Positions 17,688 to 25,881 of a stretch of 64,000 nucleotides of DNA are shown piece after piece. The position numbers and the translations under genes are program-made. Source of the stretch: Lachnospiraceae bacterium. Lineage in GTDB: Bacteria; Bacillota; Clostridia; Lachnospirales; Lachnospiraceae. Position 1 is the first letter of the stretch, and the number at the start of each line of letters is the position of its first letter. The notes beneath the pieces were generated by a model, which was not told the origin of the DNA, did not search any database, and saw only the letters and a list, made by a program, of their open reading frames with translations. The stretch covers positions 1 to 64,000 of the forward strand of contig JAJQCQ010000074.1 in assembly GCA_021202635.1 (NCBI GenBank), given 5' to 3'.

Positions 17688-17867
17688 CTTTTCCGGAGAA
17701 GGTATCTCTCAAATGGGGTGTAGCAAAAACTATATAATGTATTGGGGGGTTTTACGATGATCATTATAGCATTTGTTTCCAAATAAGTGTGCACAAATTT
17801 CACAAAATTGTCTTCATATTTTTGTGCAAATTATCGCTTCCTTGTCCCCGGCTTACTGCTTCCCGTT

Positions 17868-19676
17868 TCAGGAAAAAAGTGCCTCAAATTCCTCGCGCCC
17901 AATCTTTTCTTTTTCAACCAGAAGCTTTGCACTGGCATGGAGGACGTCCATATGCGCCATAATCATCTCGCGCGCTTTCTCGTGAGATTCATCGACAATA
18001 CGCTTTACCTCTTCATCGATCAGGGAGGCAATCTCTTCTCCGTAAGCGCGCGTGTGCGCAAGATCTCTTCCAATAAAGACCTGATCATCGTCGTTGTCGT
18101 AATTGATCAGTCCGACACGGTCGGACATTCCGTATCGGGTCACCATCGCGCGGGCAATCGCTGTCGCCTGCTTAATATCCTGCGAGGCGCCTGTCGTCAC
18201 ATCACCGATGATCAGCTCTTCCGCGACGCGGCCGCCGAGACTGACAATAATATTCTGCTCCATCTGTCCCTTCGTCTGGAACATCTCATCCTTTTCCGGC
18301 AGCGGCATAGTATAGCCCGCGGCACCGCGCCCTGTCGGAATAATGGAAACGGTGTAAACCGGCCCGACATCCGGCAGCAGATGAAACAGGATCGCATGCC
18401 CGGATTCATGATAAGCAGTGATCCGTTTCTCTTTTTCTGAAATCACGCGGCTCTTTTTCTCTGCCCCGATACCAACCTTAATAAAGGCGCGATTAATATC
18501 CGCCTGGCAGATATAGGCCCGGTCTTCCTTCGCCGCCATAATCGCGGCCTCATTCATCAGATTCTCCAGATCTGCACCGGTAAATCCCGCTGTCGTCCGG
18601 GCCACCTCAGACAGACTGACATCGTCCGCAAGCGGTTTCCCCTTTGTGTGTACCTGCAGGATCTCTTCTCTGCCCTTAATGTCCGGCCGTCCTACCGCTA
18701 CCTGCCGGTCAAACCGCCCCGGACGAAGGATTGCCGGGTCCAGGATATCGACACGGTTCGTCGCCGCCATGACAATGATGCCCTCGTTGACGCCAAACCC
18801 ATCCATCTCAACCAGAAGCTGGTTCAGGGTCTGCTCCCGCTCATCATGACCCCCGCCCATGCCGGTACCACGGCGTCTTGCCACAGCATCGATCTCATCA
18901 ATAAACACGATACAGGGCTGGTGCTTTTTCGCTTCTTCAAACAGATCGCGCACCCGTGACGCGCCAACTCCGACGAACATTTCCACAAAATCCGATCCGG
19001 AAATGGAGAAAAACGGTACCCCCGCTTCCCCTGCCACCGCTTTCGCCAGCAGCGTTTTGCCCGTACCCGGAGGTCCCACCAGAATCACTCCCTTGGGGAT
19101 CCGCGCGCCAATCTGAATAAATCTGGACGGCTCCTTCAAAAAAGAGATAATCTCTTCCAGATCCTCTTTTTCCTCTTTCAATCCGGCCACATTCTCAAAG
19201 GTCACCCGCTTCGCGTCCGGTGAAATCATTTTCGCCCGGCTCTTTCCAAAATTCATCATTCTGGAATTGCCGCCTCCGGCCTGACGGTTCATCATGGTAA
19301 ACATCATCATCATGACAGCTACAATGATAATCGTCGGCAGAATCCAGGATAAAATCTCGCTCCCGCTCTCCACTGCCAGCACCTCGAGTGTAACATCCTC
19401 ATATTCCTCAAGGTCTGCCTCTGCCGTCTCAACGTTCAGAACATTCACATAGCGAATGTCGCCGGAGGTCAGCACCACCTTCAGAGAACCGGTCGGGGTC
19501 TCCTGGTTCGGCGTGATACTGATTTTCACCACTTCATCATTTTCCAGGGCTTCCTCAAGCTCACTGTAATTCCAGGTCTGTGTCTCCTCCATTCCGCCGC
19601 GGAATGTAACCAGAAGAATCAGGATAACCAGTACTCCCGCGAGGTAAAGTCCCAGGCCCTTTGCATTTTTGGTCAA
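17868..19676 (-). CDS. ftsH: ATP-dependent membrane zinc metalloprotease FtsH
   Basis: Membrane AAA+ protease that degrades damaged membrane proteins and regulators. The 602-residue protein has transmembrane segments at about 8-25 and 108-128 flanking an extracellular domain. The Walker A motif GPPGTGKT lies near 204, with FIDEIDAV (Walker B), SRH region [19 protein letters not shown], and the zinc site HESGH near 424. Length matches the family. It closes the tilS-hpt-ftsH order typical of Firmicutes but is separated from hpt by 350 bases of palindromes, so it may have its own promoter. Confidence 0.97.
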   Translation of the reverse strand: MTKNAKGLGLYLAGVLVILILLVTFRGGMEETQTWNYSELEEALENDEVVKISITPNQETPTGSLKVVLTSGDIRYVNVLNVETAEADLEEYEDVTLEVLAVESGSEILSWILPTIIIVAVMMMMFTMMNRQAGGGNSRMMNFGKSRAKMISPDAKRVTFENVAGLKEEKEDLEEIISFLKEPSRFIQIGARIPKGVILVGPPGTGKTLLAKAVAGEAGVPFFSISGSDFVEMFVGVGASRVRDLFEEAKKHQPCIVFIDEIDAVARRRGTGMGGGHDEREQTLNQLLVEMDGFGVNEGIIVMAATNRVDILDPAILRPGRFDRQVAVGRPDIKGREEILQVHTKGKPLADDVSLSEVARTTAGFTGADLENLMNEAAIMAAKEDRAYICQADINRAFIKVGIGAEKKSRVISEKEKRITAYHESGHAILFHLLPDVGPVYTVSIIPTGRGAAGYTMPLPEKDEMFQTKGQMEQNIIVSLGGRVAEELIIGDVTTGASQDIKQATAIARAMVTRYGMSDRVGLINYDNDDDQVFIGRDLAHTRAYGEEIASLIDEEVKRIVDESHEKAREMIMAHMDVLHASAKLLVEKEKIGREEFEALFS

Positions 19677-19757
19677 TTTTGTACATCTCCTGTCTAAACC
19701 CGCCGCAGGTATACCTGCGCGGTCTGTTTTTGCATTTTTCTGCCGCCTCTGCTTTGC

Positions 19758-19790
19758 TTCCGTTCTAAACAGCAGGCCGCAGACTCCGTT
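19758..19790 (+). repeat. Family B half copy
   Basis: CCGTTCTAAACAGCAGGCCGCAGACTCCG resembles the left arm of the family B repeat at 47959 (TTCAGAACAGCAGGCCGCAGACTGCC). No matching right arm is present nearby. Confidence 0.5.
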
Positions 19791-19802
19791 TCACTTCGGT
19801 CG

Positions 19803-19844
19803 GCGCTAAACGAACGTCCACTGGACGTTCAGCGCCGCTGCTTC
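19803..19844. repeat. Hairpin repeat, unit 1
   Basis: GGCGCT, then GAACGTCCA-C-TGGACGTTC (perfect arms), then AGCGCC. Preceded by cttcggtc, which also precedes unit 2. Confidence 0.75.
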
Positions 19845-19903
19845 GCAGCTATATGCCGCTTCGCGTCATATGTCTGTGGCTCGCTGGGCGTTCTTCGCTC
19901 CGC

Positions 19904-19945
19904 TTCGGTCGGCGCTAAACGGATGTCCACTGGACATCCAGCGCC
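19904..19945. repeat. Hairpin repeat, unit 2 with compensatory changes
   Basis: GGCGCT, then GGATGTCCA-C-TGGACATCC, then AGCGCC. Compared with unit 1, changed bases in the left arm are matched in the right arm, so the pairing is kept. Confidence 0.75.
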
Positions 19946-19957
19946 CGCCCATCTCCC

Positions 19958-20013
19958 GAAATGCAATCTTCCTCCTTTGCCGGCAAGCCGTCAAGGAGGT
20001 ATATTGCATTTCG
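19958..20013. repeat. Long imperfect stem-loop just after hpt
   Basis: CGAAATGCAAT (19958-19968) pairs perfectly with ATTGCATTTCG (20003-20013), with an inner CCTCCTT/AAGGAGG pair. It starts 17 bases past the hpt stop. A T run is lacking, but it could stop transcription or protect the mRNA end. Confidence 0.65.
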
Positions 20014-20029
20014 CTGCTGTTTGGAACTT

Positions 20030-20557
20030 TTAATCCGAAAACTCGACGACGCCGATGAAGGGGAGGTTGCGGTATTTCTGCGCGTAGTCCAGCCCGTATC
20101 CAACCACAAACTCATCCGGAATATTGAAGCAGGTGTAATCCACCACCACCTGGGAAACCCGGCGCTCTGGCTTGTCGAGAAGCGTACACAGACGCAGGGT
20201 TGCGGGATTGCGTTCTTCTAAAATGTGGAGCAGATAGCTCAGCGTGCGCCCGGAGTCGATGATATCCTCCACAATCAGCACGTTCTTCCCGTCCAGCGGC
20301 TCGTCCAGGTCTTTCACGATTCGCACTACTCCGCTCGATTTCGTATCATTTCCATAGCTGCTGACAGACATAAAATCCATTGTAACCGGAACGGTAATCC
20401 GCTTTGCCAGCTCACACATGAAAAATACCGCGCCCTTGAGTACGCAGATCAGATGAACGCTCTTACCCGCATAGTCCTCGCTGATCTGTTTCGCGATCTC
20501 CTCAATCCGCTGGTCTACTTCCTGCTCGGACAGCAGGATTCTGACTTTTTCTTTCAT
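20030..20557 (-). CDS. hpt: Hypoxanthine phosphoribosyltransferase
   Basis: Purine salvage enzyme making IMP or GMP from hypoxanthine or guanine and PRPP. The 175-residue protein has the PRPP loop VLIVEDIIDSGRTLSYL and the SYGNDTKSSG active-site loop. It also has the C-terminal FVVGYGLDYAQKYRNLPFIG. AAGGAGAG lies upstream of the ATG at 20557, and that ATG overlaps the tilS stop codon (ATGA), so translation is coupled. The longer frame to 20689 lies inside tilS and is not real. The tilS-hpt-ftsH order is standard in Firmicutes. Confidence 0.96.
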   Translation of the reverse strand: MKEKVRILLSEQEVDQRIEEIAKQISEDYAGKSVHLICVLKGAVFFMCELAKRITVPVTMDFMSVSSYGNDTKSSGVVRIVKDLDEPLDGKNVLIVEDIIDSGRTLSYLLHILEERNPATLRLCTLLDKPERRVSQVVVDYTCFNIPDEFVVGYGLDYAQKYRNLPFIGVVEFSD

Positions 20558-22059
20558 TTCGTCTCTCCTTTTGTTATCGGAAGCTGCCGGTTTTCTCTGC
20601 CTGTTCCCGCAGCTATCTGGATTTTGATCACGTGCTCTGTCGCGTCCGTCACTTTGGCAGCCTCGCTGATCCGCCAGCCAACCACCCACAGAATATGGGA
20701 GCCATCCGCCAGCACAGGGATCTGATCCCGCTGATCCCGCGGAATTTTCCGGTCGATCATATAGTCTTTCAGCTTCTGTGTGCCGCCCTGGGCATTTATG
20801 ACCAGATAATCTCCTGTTTTTCTCGTCCGCAACAGCAAACTATTTGTTATTGTATCATAGGAAAACCATTTCGTATACTTTTTTTCTTCTAAAATAATTT
20901 TTTTCAATTCGGGCGTATTCTCCATCCGCTCAGCAGTCACGCAAAAACCATTGTGGAAAAGACGGCCGGGCACCGGAAGAAGGATTTCCTCCCTGCATTC
21001 GGCATTCATCCGGAAATCTGCTCCGTTTTCCCTGAAGCCGGATGCCGACAGCCCTGCTTCGCCCTGTCCCTTTCTCTTTACAAACCGCAATACCCCGTTT
21101 TCGCGCACCGCCCGAATTCCGCCGGGCAGGTCGCAGCTTTTTCCGCAGTCCATATCCGCCAGCCGTTCCAGCGCCTTCAGATGCACTGCCCCCACATCTT
21201 TCATACCGCCGCTCTTTTGCAGAGCACGCTTTAATAATTCTTCGCGGATCAGAGTTTCTTCCTTATTAAAATAGTCTAAGAGGATCCAGACAGATTTATC
21301 CGCCGCGGAAGCTCCGGCATCCTCTCTCAGGCATTTTGCCGCAGCCTCGTCTGTCTTTTTGTCTACATAGTCCTGTATCTCCTGCAGCCGCCCGGCAGCC
21401 TCCGCAATGTGCCGTCCGGCCTGTCCGTTCAGCTCTTTCTCCATCTGAGGAAGCAGATGCAGACGAATCCGGTTTCTTGTAAAATCCGTTTCCAGATTCG
21501 TGCGGTCCGTTCGCCAGGGAATTCCTTCCCCGCGCAGCCAGGTCTCAATCTCGCTGCGTTCTGTAAAAAGGAGAGGACGGATGATACTGCCCTGCATCGG
21601 CCGGATTCCCCCCAGCCCTCGCAGTCCGCTGCCGCGTGCCAGATTCCACAGCACAGTCTCTGCCTGATCATTCTGATTATGGGCAACCGCGATGCGATCT
21701 GCGCCCCACTCTCCGGCCACATCCCGGAAAATCCGATACCGTTCCGCCCGGCCGGCCTCCTCGCAGGAAAGCTTCTCCGCTTCAGCACGCTGGCGCACCT
21801 GCGCGTGGACAACCCGACACGGAACGCGAAGCTCCCTGCACATATTCTCTACGAATACCGCGTCCTCCAGGCTTTCCCTTCCACGCAATCCATGCTCTAC
21901 GTGCACTGCCAGCAGGTCAAATGGCAGTTTGTGACGACAGTCCGCCAGGACGCGCAGCAAACATACCGAGTCCGCACCTCCCGAAACCCCGGCAATCACC
22001 CGCATTCCAGGTTCTATCATATGGTATTTTTTTATCACATGGAAAATGTGTTCTATCAT
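20554..22059 (-). CDS. tilS: tRNA(Ile)-lysidine synthetase
   Basis: Adds lysine to C34 of the CAU-anticodon tRNA(Ile) so that it reads AUA; essential in bacteria. The 501-residue protein has the PP-loop motif GVSGGADSVCLL near residue 25, HVEHGLRGRESLEDA, a VAHNQNDQAETVLWNLARGSGLRGLGG block and a C-terminal domain ending in GWRISEAAKVT. GGAGAAGGG precedes the ATG. It overlaps hpt by four bases and follows spoIIE after about 80 bases that include a family B half repeat. Confidence 0.96.
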   Translation of the reverse strand: MIEHIFHVIKKYHMIEPGMRVIAGVSGGADSVCLLRVLADCRHKLPFDLLAVHVEHGLRGRESLEDAVFVENMCRELRVPCRVVHAQVRQRAEAEKLSCEEAGRAERYRIFRDVAGEWGADRIAVAHNQNDQAETVLWNLARGSGLRGLGGIRPMQGSIIRPLLFTERSEIETWLRGEGIPWRTDRTNLETDFTRNRIRLHLLPQMEKELNGQAGRHIAEAAGRLQEIQDYVDKKTDEAAAKCLREDAGASAADKSVWILLDYFNKEETLIREELLKRALQKSGGMKDVGAVHLKALERLADMDCGKSCDLPGGIRAVRENGVLRFVKRKGQGEAGLSASGFRENGADFRMNAECREEILLPVPGRLFHNGFCVTAERMENTPELKKIILEEKKYTKWFSYDTITNSLLLRTRKTGDYLVINAQGGTQKLKDYMIDRKIPRDQRDQIPVLADGSHILWVVGWRISEAAKVTDATEHVIKIQIAAGTGRENRQLPITKGETK

Positions 22060-22117
22060 TTATCCCTTCTCCTGCTGAATCATTCGCATATTGAACTACC
22101 TTCCGAACCAAAGCGAA

Positions 22118-22145
22118 GCACAGACCAGCTATTCTGAATCGTTAC
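22118..22145 (-). repeat. Family B half copy at the end of spoIIE
   Basis: The plus strand reads GACCAGCTATTCTGAATCGTTAC, which is the outer arm of family B in reverse (GTAACGATTCAGAA). It overlaps the spoIIE stop codon at 22142-22144, so the repeat supplies the gene's last bases. Confidence 0.55.
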
Positions 22146-23590
22146 CTTTTTTCAAAAATTGTCCCAATCAGAATGGTCATATCATCCCTTGCCTGCCGTC
22201 TTTGCGAAAGATAAACGCGCTCCATCAGCTTCCGGGCATACTCCTGCGCATTTCGTGTCTTTGTTCGGATAATCAGCTCCGCCATATCCTTCTCATGATT
22301 TTCCCCAGGCAGCGCATCCGACACGCCATCGGTCATCATCACAATGCTCGCACCGGATTTCAGTGTCCGATGCAGGCTTTCATAATCCGTCTGCTGTATC
22401 ACCCCGGAAGGAAGCGCATCGGAGCGAATCACCTCGATTTCTCTGTCGTCGATCAGAAAAGTCGCCGCGGCCCCAAATTTGATCATATCACATTTTGCAT
22501 TATATAGGTCAACCATGCATAAGTCAATCGTTGAGAATATCTGACTGCCATTCTGCAGCAGCATACACGAATTAATCAGCCATACCGCCAGCTCCTGCGG
22601 AAACCCTGCCTCGAAAAACTGTTCCAGCAGTTCGACCACCTTCTCGCTCTCCCGATTCGCCTCCGTGCCGGATCCCATGCCATCCGCCAGGCTCATCACG
22701 ACCTTCCCGCTGTTTTTCTGCAAAAGCGTATAATTATCTCCGGATACCATCTCTCCGGTTTTCGTGATACGCGCAACTCCGCAGAAAAGCTGGAAATTGG
22801 TATCTGGAACAAAATGAAAAATCGTCGGTACATCCGTCACAGCTGCCCGGCAGTCAGGAGCCGGACACATTTTTTCCCCGCAGGAATCCGACAAAGCTTC
22901 CGCAACAGACCGGGCGGACACCACCTGTACCCGCTTTCCAAAGCGCGGCATCCGAAAATCCTTCCATACGGCTGCACCAGGCAGAGGGCTCCTCTTCCCC
23001 GCATGCACAGTCAGATAATACTCTGTCTTATCCTTTTCCCGCGCAAACGCACAGATATCATCCAGCTCCACATCCAGATACAGCAATTCCCTGCGCAGCT
23101 TTTTCGCAACCCGCAGCTCTGCCCCCGATGCGTCTGCGTAGCCCTGTGCCGTCTGCCGCAAAAGCTCCGCGGTCTGAAAAATCTGTTCCCCCGCGGCCTG
23201 GCGCTGCTCCAGCATCCGATTACTCCAGAGCAGCTGGTCCCGTGCCTCCTCATAGCCCGCCCGTAGTGCCAGCGACAGCTGACCGGGGCGGCCGCAATTC
23301 TCCCGCAGATACTGCTCCTGCTCCGGGGAAATTTTCCCGCTGCACTCCATCTCCCGCAGACAGTCATACAAAACCCTGCAATTCGAAAAATACGCGTCCC
23401 CCCAGCACGTTTTTTCTTTCTGACATTTCACGCAGGCTCTCTCTCTCACATTCTCAAACAAAACACGCAGTTCCGCCTCGCCCAGTCGTTCCCTCTGGCA
23501 GGGCATTCTCTGAAACAGTCCGGCCAGTCCGTAAAACGCCTCTGCGAACTTCGCCATCTGTTCCTGTTCCGGCCGATTCCATCCGTCCAT
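22142..23590 (-). CDS. spoIIE: SpoIIE-type PP2C protein serine phosphatase
   Basis: By analogy with Bacillus SpoIIE it would dephosphorylate the anti-anti-sigma factor SpoIIAA and so activate sigma-F in the forespore. The C-terminal 220 residues are the PP2C-type phosphatase: SGDNYTLLQ, LADGMGSGTEA, FSTIDLCMVDL, MTDGVSDALPG and QARDDMTILI. Before it are Cys-rich (CVKCQKEKTCWG) and coiled-coil regions as in SpoIIE. The long N-terminal multi-pass membrane domain of Bacillus SpoIIE (about 827 residues) is absent: this protein has about 482 residues. The ATG at 23590 has GGAGG seven bases upstream; 23596 is also possible. Position between divIC and tilS is the classic spoIIE location. Confidence 0.88.
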   Translation of the reverse strand: MDGWNRPEQEQMAKFAEAFYGLAGLFQRMPCQRERLGEAELRVLFENVRERACVKCQKEKTCWGDAYFSNCRVLYDCLREMECSGKISPEQEQYLRENCGRPGQLSLALRAGYEEARDQLLWSNRMLEQRQAAGEQIFQTAELLRQTAQGYADASGAELRVAKKLRRELLYLDVELDDICAFAREKDKTEYYLTVHAGKRSPLPGAAVWKDFRMPRFGKRVQVVSARSVAEALSDSCGEKMCPAPDCRAAVTDVPTIFHFVPDTNFQLFCGVARITKTGEMVSGDNYTLLQKNSGKVVMSLADGMGSGTEANRESEKVVELLEQFFEAGFPQELAVWLINSCMLLQNGSQIFSTIDLCMVDLYNAKCDMIKFGAAATFLIDDREIEVIRSDALPSGVIQQTDYESLHRTLKSGASIVMMTDGVSDALPGENHEKDMAELIIRTKTRNAQEYARKLMERVYLSQRRQARDDMTILIGTIFEKR

Positions 23591-23845
23591 GTCCATTCCT
23601 CCCCTCCGCGCCTGTTTCCACCACACGGACCTGCGGTGCAGTTCTTTTTTCCGCAAAGCAGGCCGATGGAAAGTACCGCGTTCCGCTATCTGTCATCATA
23701 ACACCCTGTGCGCGCAAGATCTGTCGGAATCGCGGAGGAAATCGTTAAAAAAAGAAAGGATATCACGCACCGCAATATCCTCTCATCTTTCCTGCATGTC
23801 GGATCGACTGCAGCCGTTCAGCACTACACTGTAACAGCCATTCTC

Positions 23846-24148
23846 TTATTCAGCCACCCGGTAAATCACATCATCCTCATAAACCAGCCCCAGCTTTTCC
23901 CGCGCCAGCTTTTCTATGTATTCATCCGAATTCAGATATTCGCCGAGCTCATCAATCTCATCCGCACGAACTTCCTCGTCCTGAATCTGCTCCTCCAGAT
24001 CCGCGATCTGCTCCACGTACTCGGCATTCTGCGCTCTCAGAGACTGGCTTTGCACCAACAGTCCCAGGAGCAGTACCATGACGACCGCAGCAATCGCGTA
24101 CATGCCGTGCCGATTCCCCTTGCTCGGCTTCTTTTTCCGTCCTGCCAT
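23846..24148 (-). CDS. divIC: Septum formation initiator DivIC/FtsB family
   Basis: Small bitopic division protein that works with FtsL and DivIB at the septum. About 100 residues: basic N-terminus, one membrane segment (about 15-32), then a coiled coil (QNAEYVEQIADLEEQIQDEEVRADEIDEL), ending LAREKLGLVYEDDVIYRVAE, which is the family signature. The ATG at 24148 has AAAAGGGG upstream; a GTG at 24205 opens the same frame but has no good ribosome site. The yabP-yabQ-divIC order is as in Bacillus. The yabQ frame runs on through most of this gene in a different frame. Confidence 0.9.
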   Translation of the reverse strand: MAGRKKKPSKGNRHGMYAIAAVVMVLLLGLLVQSQSLRAQNAEYVEQIADLEEQIQDEEVRADEIDELGEYLNSDEYIEKLAREKLGLVYEDDVIYRVAE

Positions 24149-24698
24149 CCTGTTTACCCCTTTTCCAGTTTTCAATACAAGAACTCCTGTCTTTTTTTCT
24201 GTCACGCCAGACGTTCGTTCCCTCCTTCGACCGTCCGCGCTGAATTCTCCCCTTCAAATTCGTTCTTCTATTGTAAACTCTTTTTCGAGTAAATTCAATT
24301 CTTTTCTTGTTTATTTTACAAAAAACCCCAGCTATTTTTCTGGCAGCGGTCAAAAGCACACGCAAAGGATACGTGACTGTCTGGTAAAGCAGGGAAAACA
24401 GGCTGGAAAGCAGCTGTACAACCTTCGGGCTAAACGAAAAATGATAGAGTAAAATGCCGATCCCCATCCCTGCCGCGACATACCCCCGAATGACCCCGCC
24501 CGTCTCCCGGAAGGCCAGATAAAAAGTCAGGAAGCCTGCGAACAGCCAGAACAGAAAATCTTCGATCGAAAGAACAGGCAGACTGTGGCGAAAGCTCCGG
24601 CGCAGCGCACGCAGGAAATCATACAGAAGGGTAAGTGCGGCGCCATGAAGCACCGAAATCAGAAAAACGGCAGCCTCCTGCCGTATTACACCGCTCAC
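23958..24698 (-). CDS. yabQ: Spore cortex biosynthesis protein YabQ
   Basis: Membrane protein needed for spore cortex formation in Bacillus. Residues 1-130 match the family: about four membrane segments with FLISVLHGAALTLLYDFLRALRR and EDFLFWLFAGFLTFYLAFRET. After residue 140 the sequence turns into Arg/Gly/Ser-rich nonsense-like text because the frame continues 191 bases into divIC out of frame, ending only at 23958. Either the natural stop was lost or a frameshift lies near 24240-24290. The start is GTG at 24698, overlapping the yabP stop (GTGA) with AGGAGAA upstream, so it is translationally coupled. Confidence 0.8.
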   Translation of the reverse strand: MSGVIRQEAAVFLISVLHGAALTLLYDFLRALRRSFRHSLPVLSIEDFLFWLFAGFLTFYLAFRETGGVIRGYVAAGMGIGILLYHFSFSPKVVQLLSSLFSLLYQTVTYPLRVLLTAARKIAGVFCKINKKRIEFTRKRVYNRRTNLKGRIQRGRSKEGTNVWRDRKKDRSSCIENWKRGKQDGRTEKEAEQGESARHVRDCCGRHGTAPGTVGAKPVSESAECRVRGADRGSGGADSGRGSSCG

Positions 24699-24973
24699 TG
24701 GAGCATTCTCCTGATCAGCGAACCTTTTTTCGCGGGATTGCTTCCCGAATAGACAATACTATCCACACATCCGCGCATTTTCACCTCCCCCTGAGAAAGC
24801 TCCAGCCGTCCAATGTGGAGGTCTTTTCCCTTTACGGTAAGCATTCCCTGCCCGGTCTGAAGCACTATGGTATTCTCATCAAAAGAAAGGACATCCGTCA
24901 CTCCCGTTACGCTGCCCTCTGTCCTGTCTCTCCACGCAATACTGTGTGGCGTCCCATTTTTCTTTTCTTCCAT
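24695..24973 (-). CDS. yabP: Sporulation protein YabP
   Basis: Small sporulation protein required for cortex assembly, active in the mother cell in Bacillus. About 92 residues with the family core SVTGVTDVLSFDENTIVLQT, GMLTVKGKDLHIGRLELSQGE and GCVDSIVYSG. ATG at 24973 has GGAG eight bases upstream; a second ATG six codons earlier would add MCPECG. It begins the yabP-yabQ-divIC group and lies behind a terminator (25035-25064) that isolates it from rqcP, so it should have its own, possibly sporulation-specific, promoter. Confidence 0.9.
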   Translation of the reverse strand: MEEKKNGTPHSIAWRDRTEGSVTGVTDVLSFDENTIVLQTGQGMLTVKGKDLHIGRLELSQGEVKMRGCVDSIVYSGSNPAKKGSLIRRMLQ

Positions 24974-25034
24974 CCCGCACTCCGGACACAATTGTCTTGC
25001 CTTTAATATATGTGAACAGACAGCGATTCAGAAC

Positions 25035-25064
25035 AAAAGTCCCGCACCAGAATGCGGGACTTTT
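25035..25064. terminator. Bidirectional-looking terminator after hup-rqcP
   Basis: AAAAGTCCCGCA and TGCGGGACTTTT form a perfect 12-base stem with a six-base loop. On the minus strand it ends in TTTT, 14 bases past the rqcP stop. Confidence 0.85.
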
Positions 25065-25077
25065 ATTCTTGCAATCA

Positions 25078-25317
25078 CTACAGATAACGGTACATCTCTG
25101 CGGCGCCTTCCTTTTTGACTGTCTCCTGTACAGACAGTACTTCGACCTTAACCGTCCGGCTGCCAAACCCGATCTCAATCACATCACCCGGCTTTACGGC
25201 AACGGATGCTTTCGCCGCTTTGCCGTTTACCAGGACACGGCCGGCATCGCATGCCTCGTTTGCCACTGTCCTGCGTTTGATCAGCCTCGATACCTTCAGA
25301 TATTTATCCAGGCGCAT
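25078..25317 (-). CDS. rqcP: S4-domain RNA-binding protein RqcP (YabO/Hsp15-like)
   Basis: Acts in ribosome-associated quality control: with RqcH it stabilises obstructed 50S subunits during poly-Ala tailing. The 79-residue protein is one S4 domain: MRLDKYLKVSRLIKRRTVANEACDAG, then GRVLVNGKAAKASVAVKPGDVIEI. It starts four bases after the hup stop and has only a weak ribosome site, suggesting translational coupling. The other side is closed by a strong terminator. Note that mutS2 (RqcU), another factor linked to collided ribosomes, is also in this window at 44560. Confidence 0.92.
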   Translation of the reverse strand: MRLDKYLKVSRLIKRRTVANEACDAGRVLVNGKAAKASVAVKPGDVIEIGFGSRTVKVEVLSVQETVKKEGAAEMYRYL

Positions 25318-25321
25318 CGGA

Positions 25322-25597
25322 TTACTCGTTTACGGTATCTTTCAGTGCTTTGCCGGCTTTAAATTTCGGCATCTTAGAAGCCGCGATCTTCATCGTCTCT
25401 CCGGTCTGAGGATTTCTTCCTTCTCTCTCCGGACGAACAGCGACTTCAAATGTACCAAAGCCAACCAGCTGCACCTTTTCACCGCTCTTAAGCTGCTCTG
25501 TGACCACTTCTGTAAAAGCTTTCAGAGCCTTCTCCGCATCCTTTCTTGATAACTCTGTCTTCTCCGCAATCGCTGCGACTAATTCAGTCTTATTCAT
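25322..25597 (-). CDS. hup: HU family DNA-binding protein
   Basis: Histone-like dimeric nucleoid protein that bends DNA. The 91-residue sequence is a full [33 protein letters not shown], and the DNA-binding arm with [32 protein letters not shown] precedes the ATG at 25597. A strong promoter sits 170 bases upstream, and the leader carries a 10-base perfect hairpin (25706-25738). It is cotranscribed with rqcP, an order common in Clostridia. Confidence 0.97.
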   Translation of the reverse strand: MNKTELVAAIAEKTELSRKDAEKALKAFTEVVTEQLKSGEKVQLVGFGTFEVAVRPEREGRNPQTGETMKIAASKMPKFKAGKALKDTVNE

Positions 25598-25705
25598 TGT
25601 AATTCCTCCTGTAAATATTTCTATATTATGTTGCATCATGGATCTTTTCATGCGCACAACCCGCAAGGAACAGTTCCAGCGAATGCCAGAGGCAACCGAC
25701 ACGGA

Positions 25706-25738
25706 CGGGCAGGAGCTGGACAAGCCATCTCCTGCCCG
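25706..25738 (-). promoter_or_regulatory. Leader hairpin of hup-rqcP
   Basis: CGGGCAGGAG (25706-25715) and CTCCTGCCCG (25729-25738) are perfect 10-base arms with a 13-base loop in the transcribed leader. No T run follows, so it is not a canonical terminator. It may protect the 5' end or regulate HU synthesis. Confidence 0.65.
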
Positions 25739-25767
25739 ATTGTACATCCATAAGATCCTCGTCCCTA

Positions 25768-25796
25768 TTTATATAATGATCGACCTTTTTTGTCAA
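25768..25796 (-). promoter_or_regulatory. Sigma-A promoter of hup-rqcP
   Basis: A perfect TTGACA (25791-25796) and TATAAA (25768-25773) with 17-base spacing on the minus strand. Confidence 0.8.
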
Positions 25797-25881
25797 GGTT
25801 TTCCTGTCATATTTACTGCCCTTCCTGGCGGATCCTTTCCTCAAAGGCATTCCCGAAAACCGTTCCTGCTCCCGCTACGCG

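Larger units (their letters stand above)
19677..20029. other. Palindrome-rich intergenic region between hpt and ftsH
   Basis: No gene seen. It contains a half copy of family B (about 19758-19790), two tandem related hairpins (19803-19844 and 19904-19945), repeated phrases such as cttcggtcggcgctaaacg, and a long stem-loop (19958-20013). Confidence 0.65.

Noticed and set aside
16508-17737. 409-codon plus-strand frame opposite the GH13 gene
   Set aside because: The opposite strand has all catalytic GH13 motifs; this frame is basic, low-complexity text with no motif.
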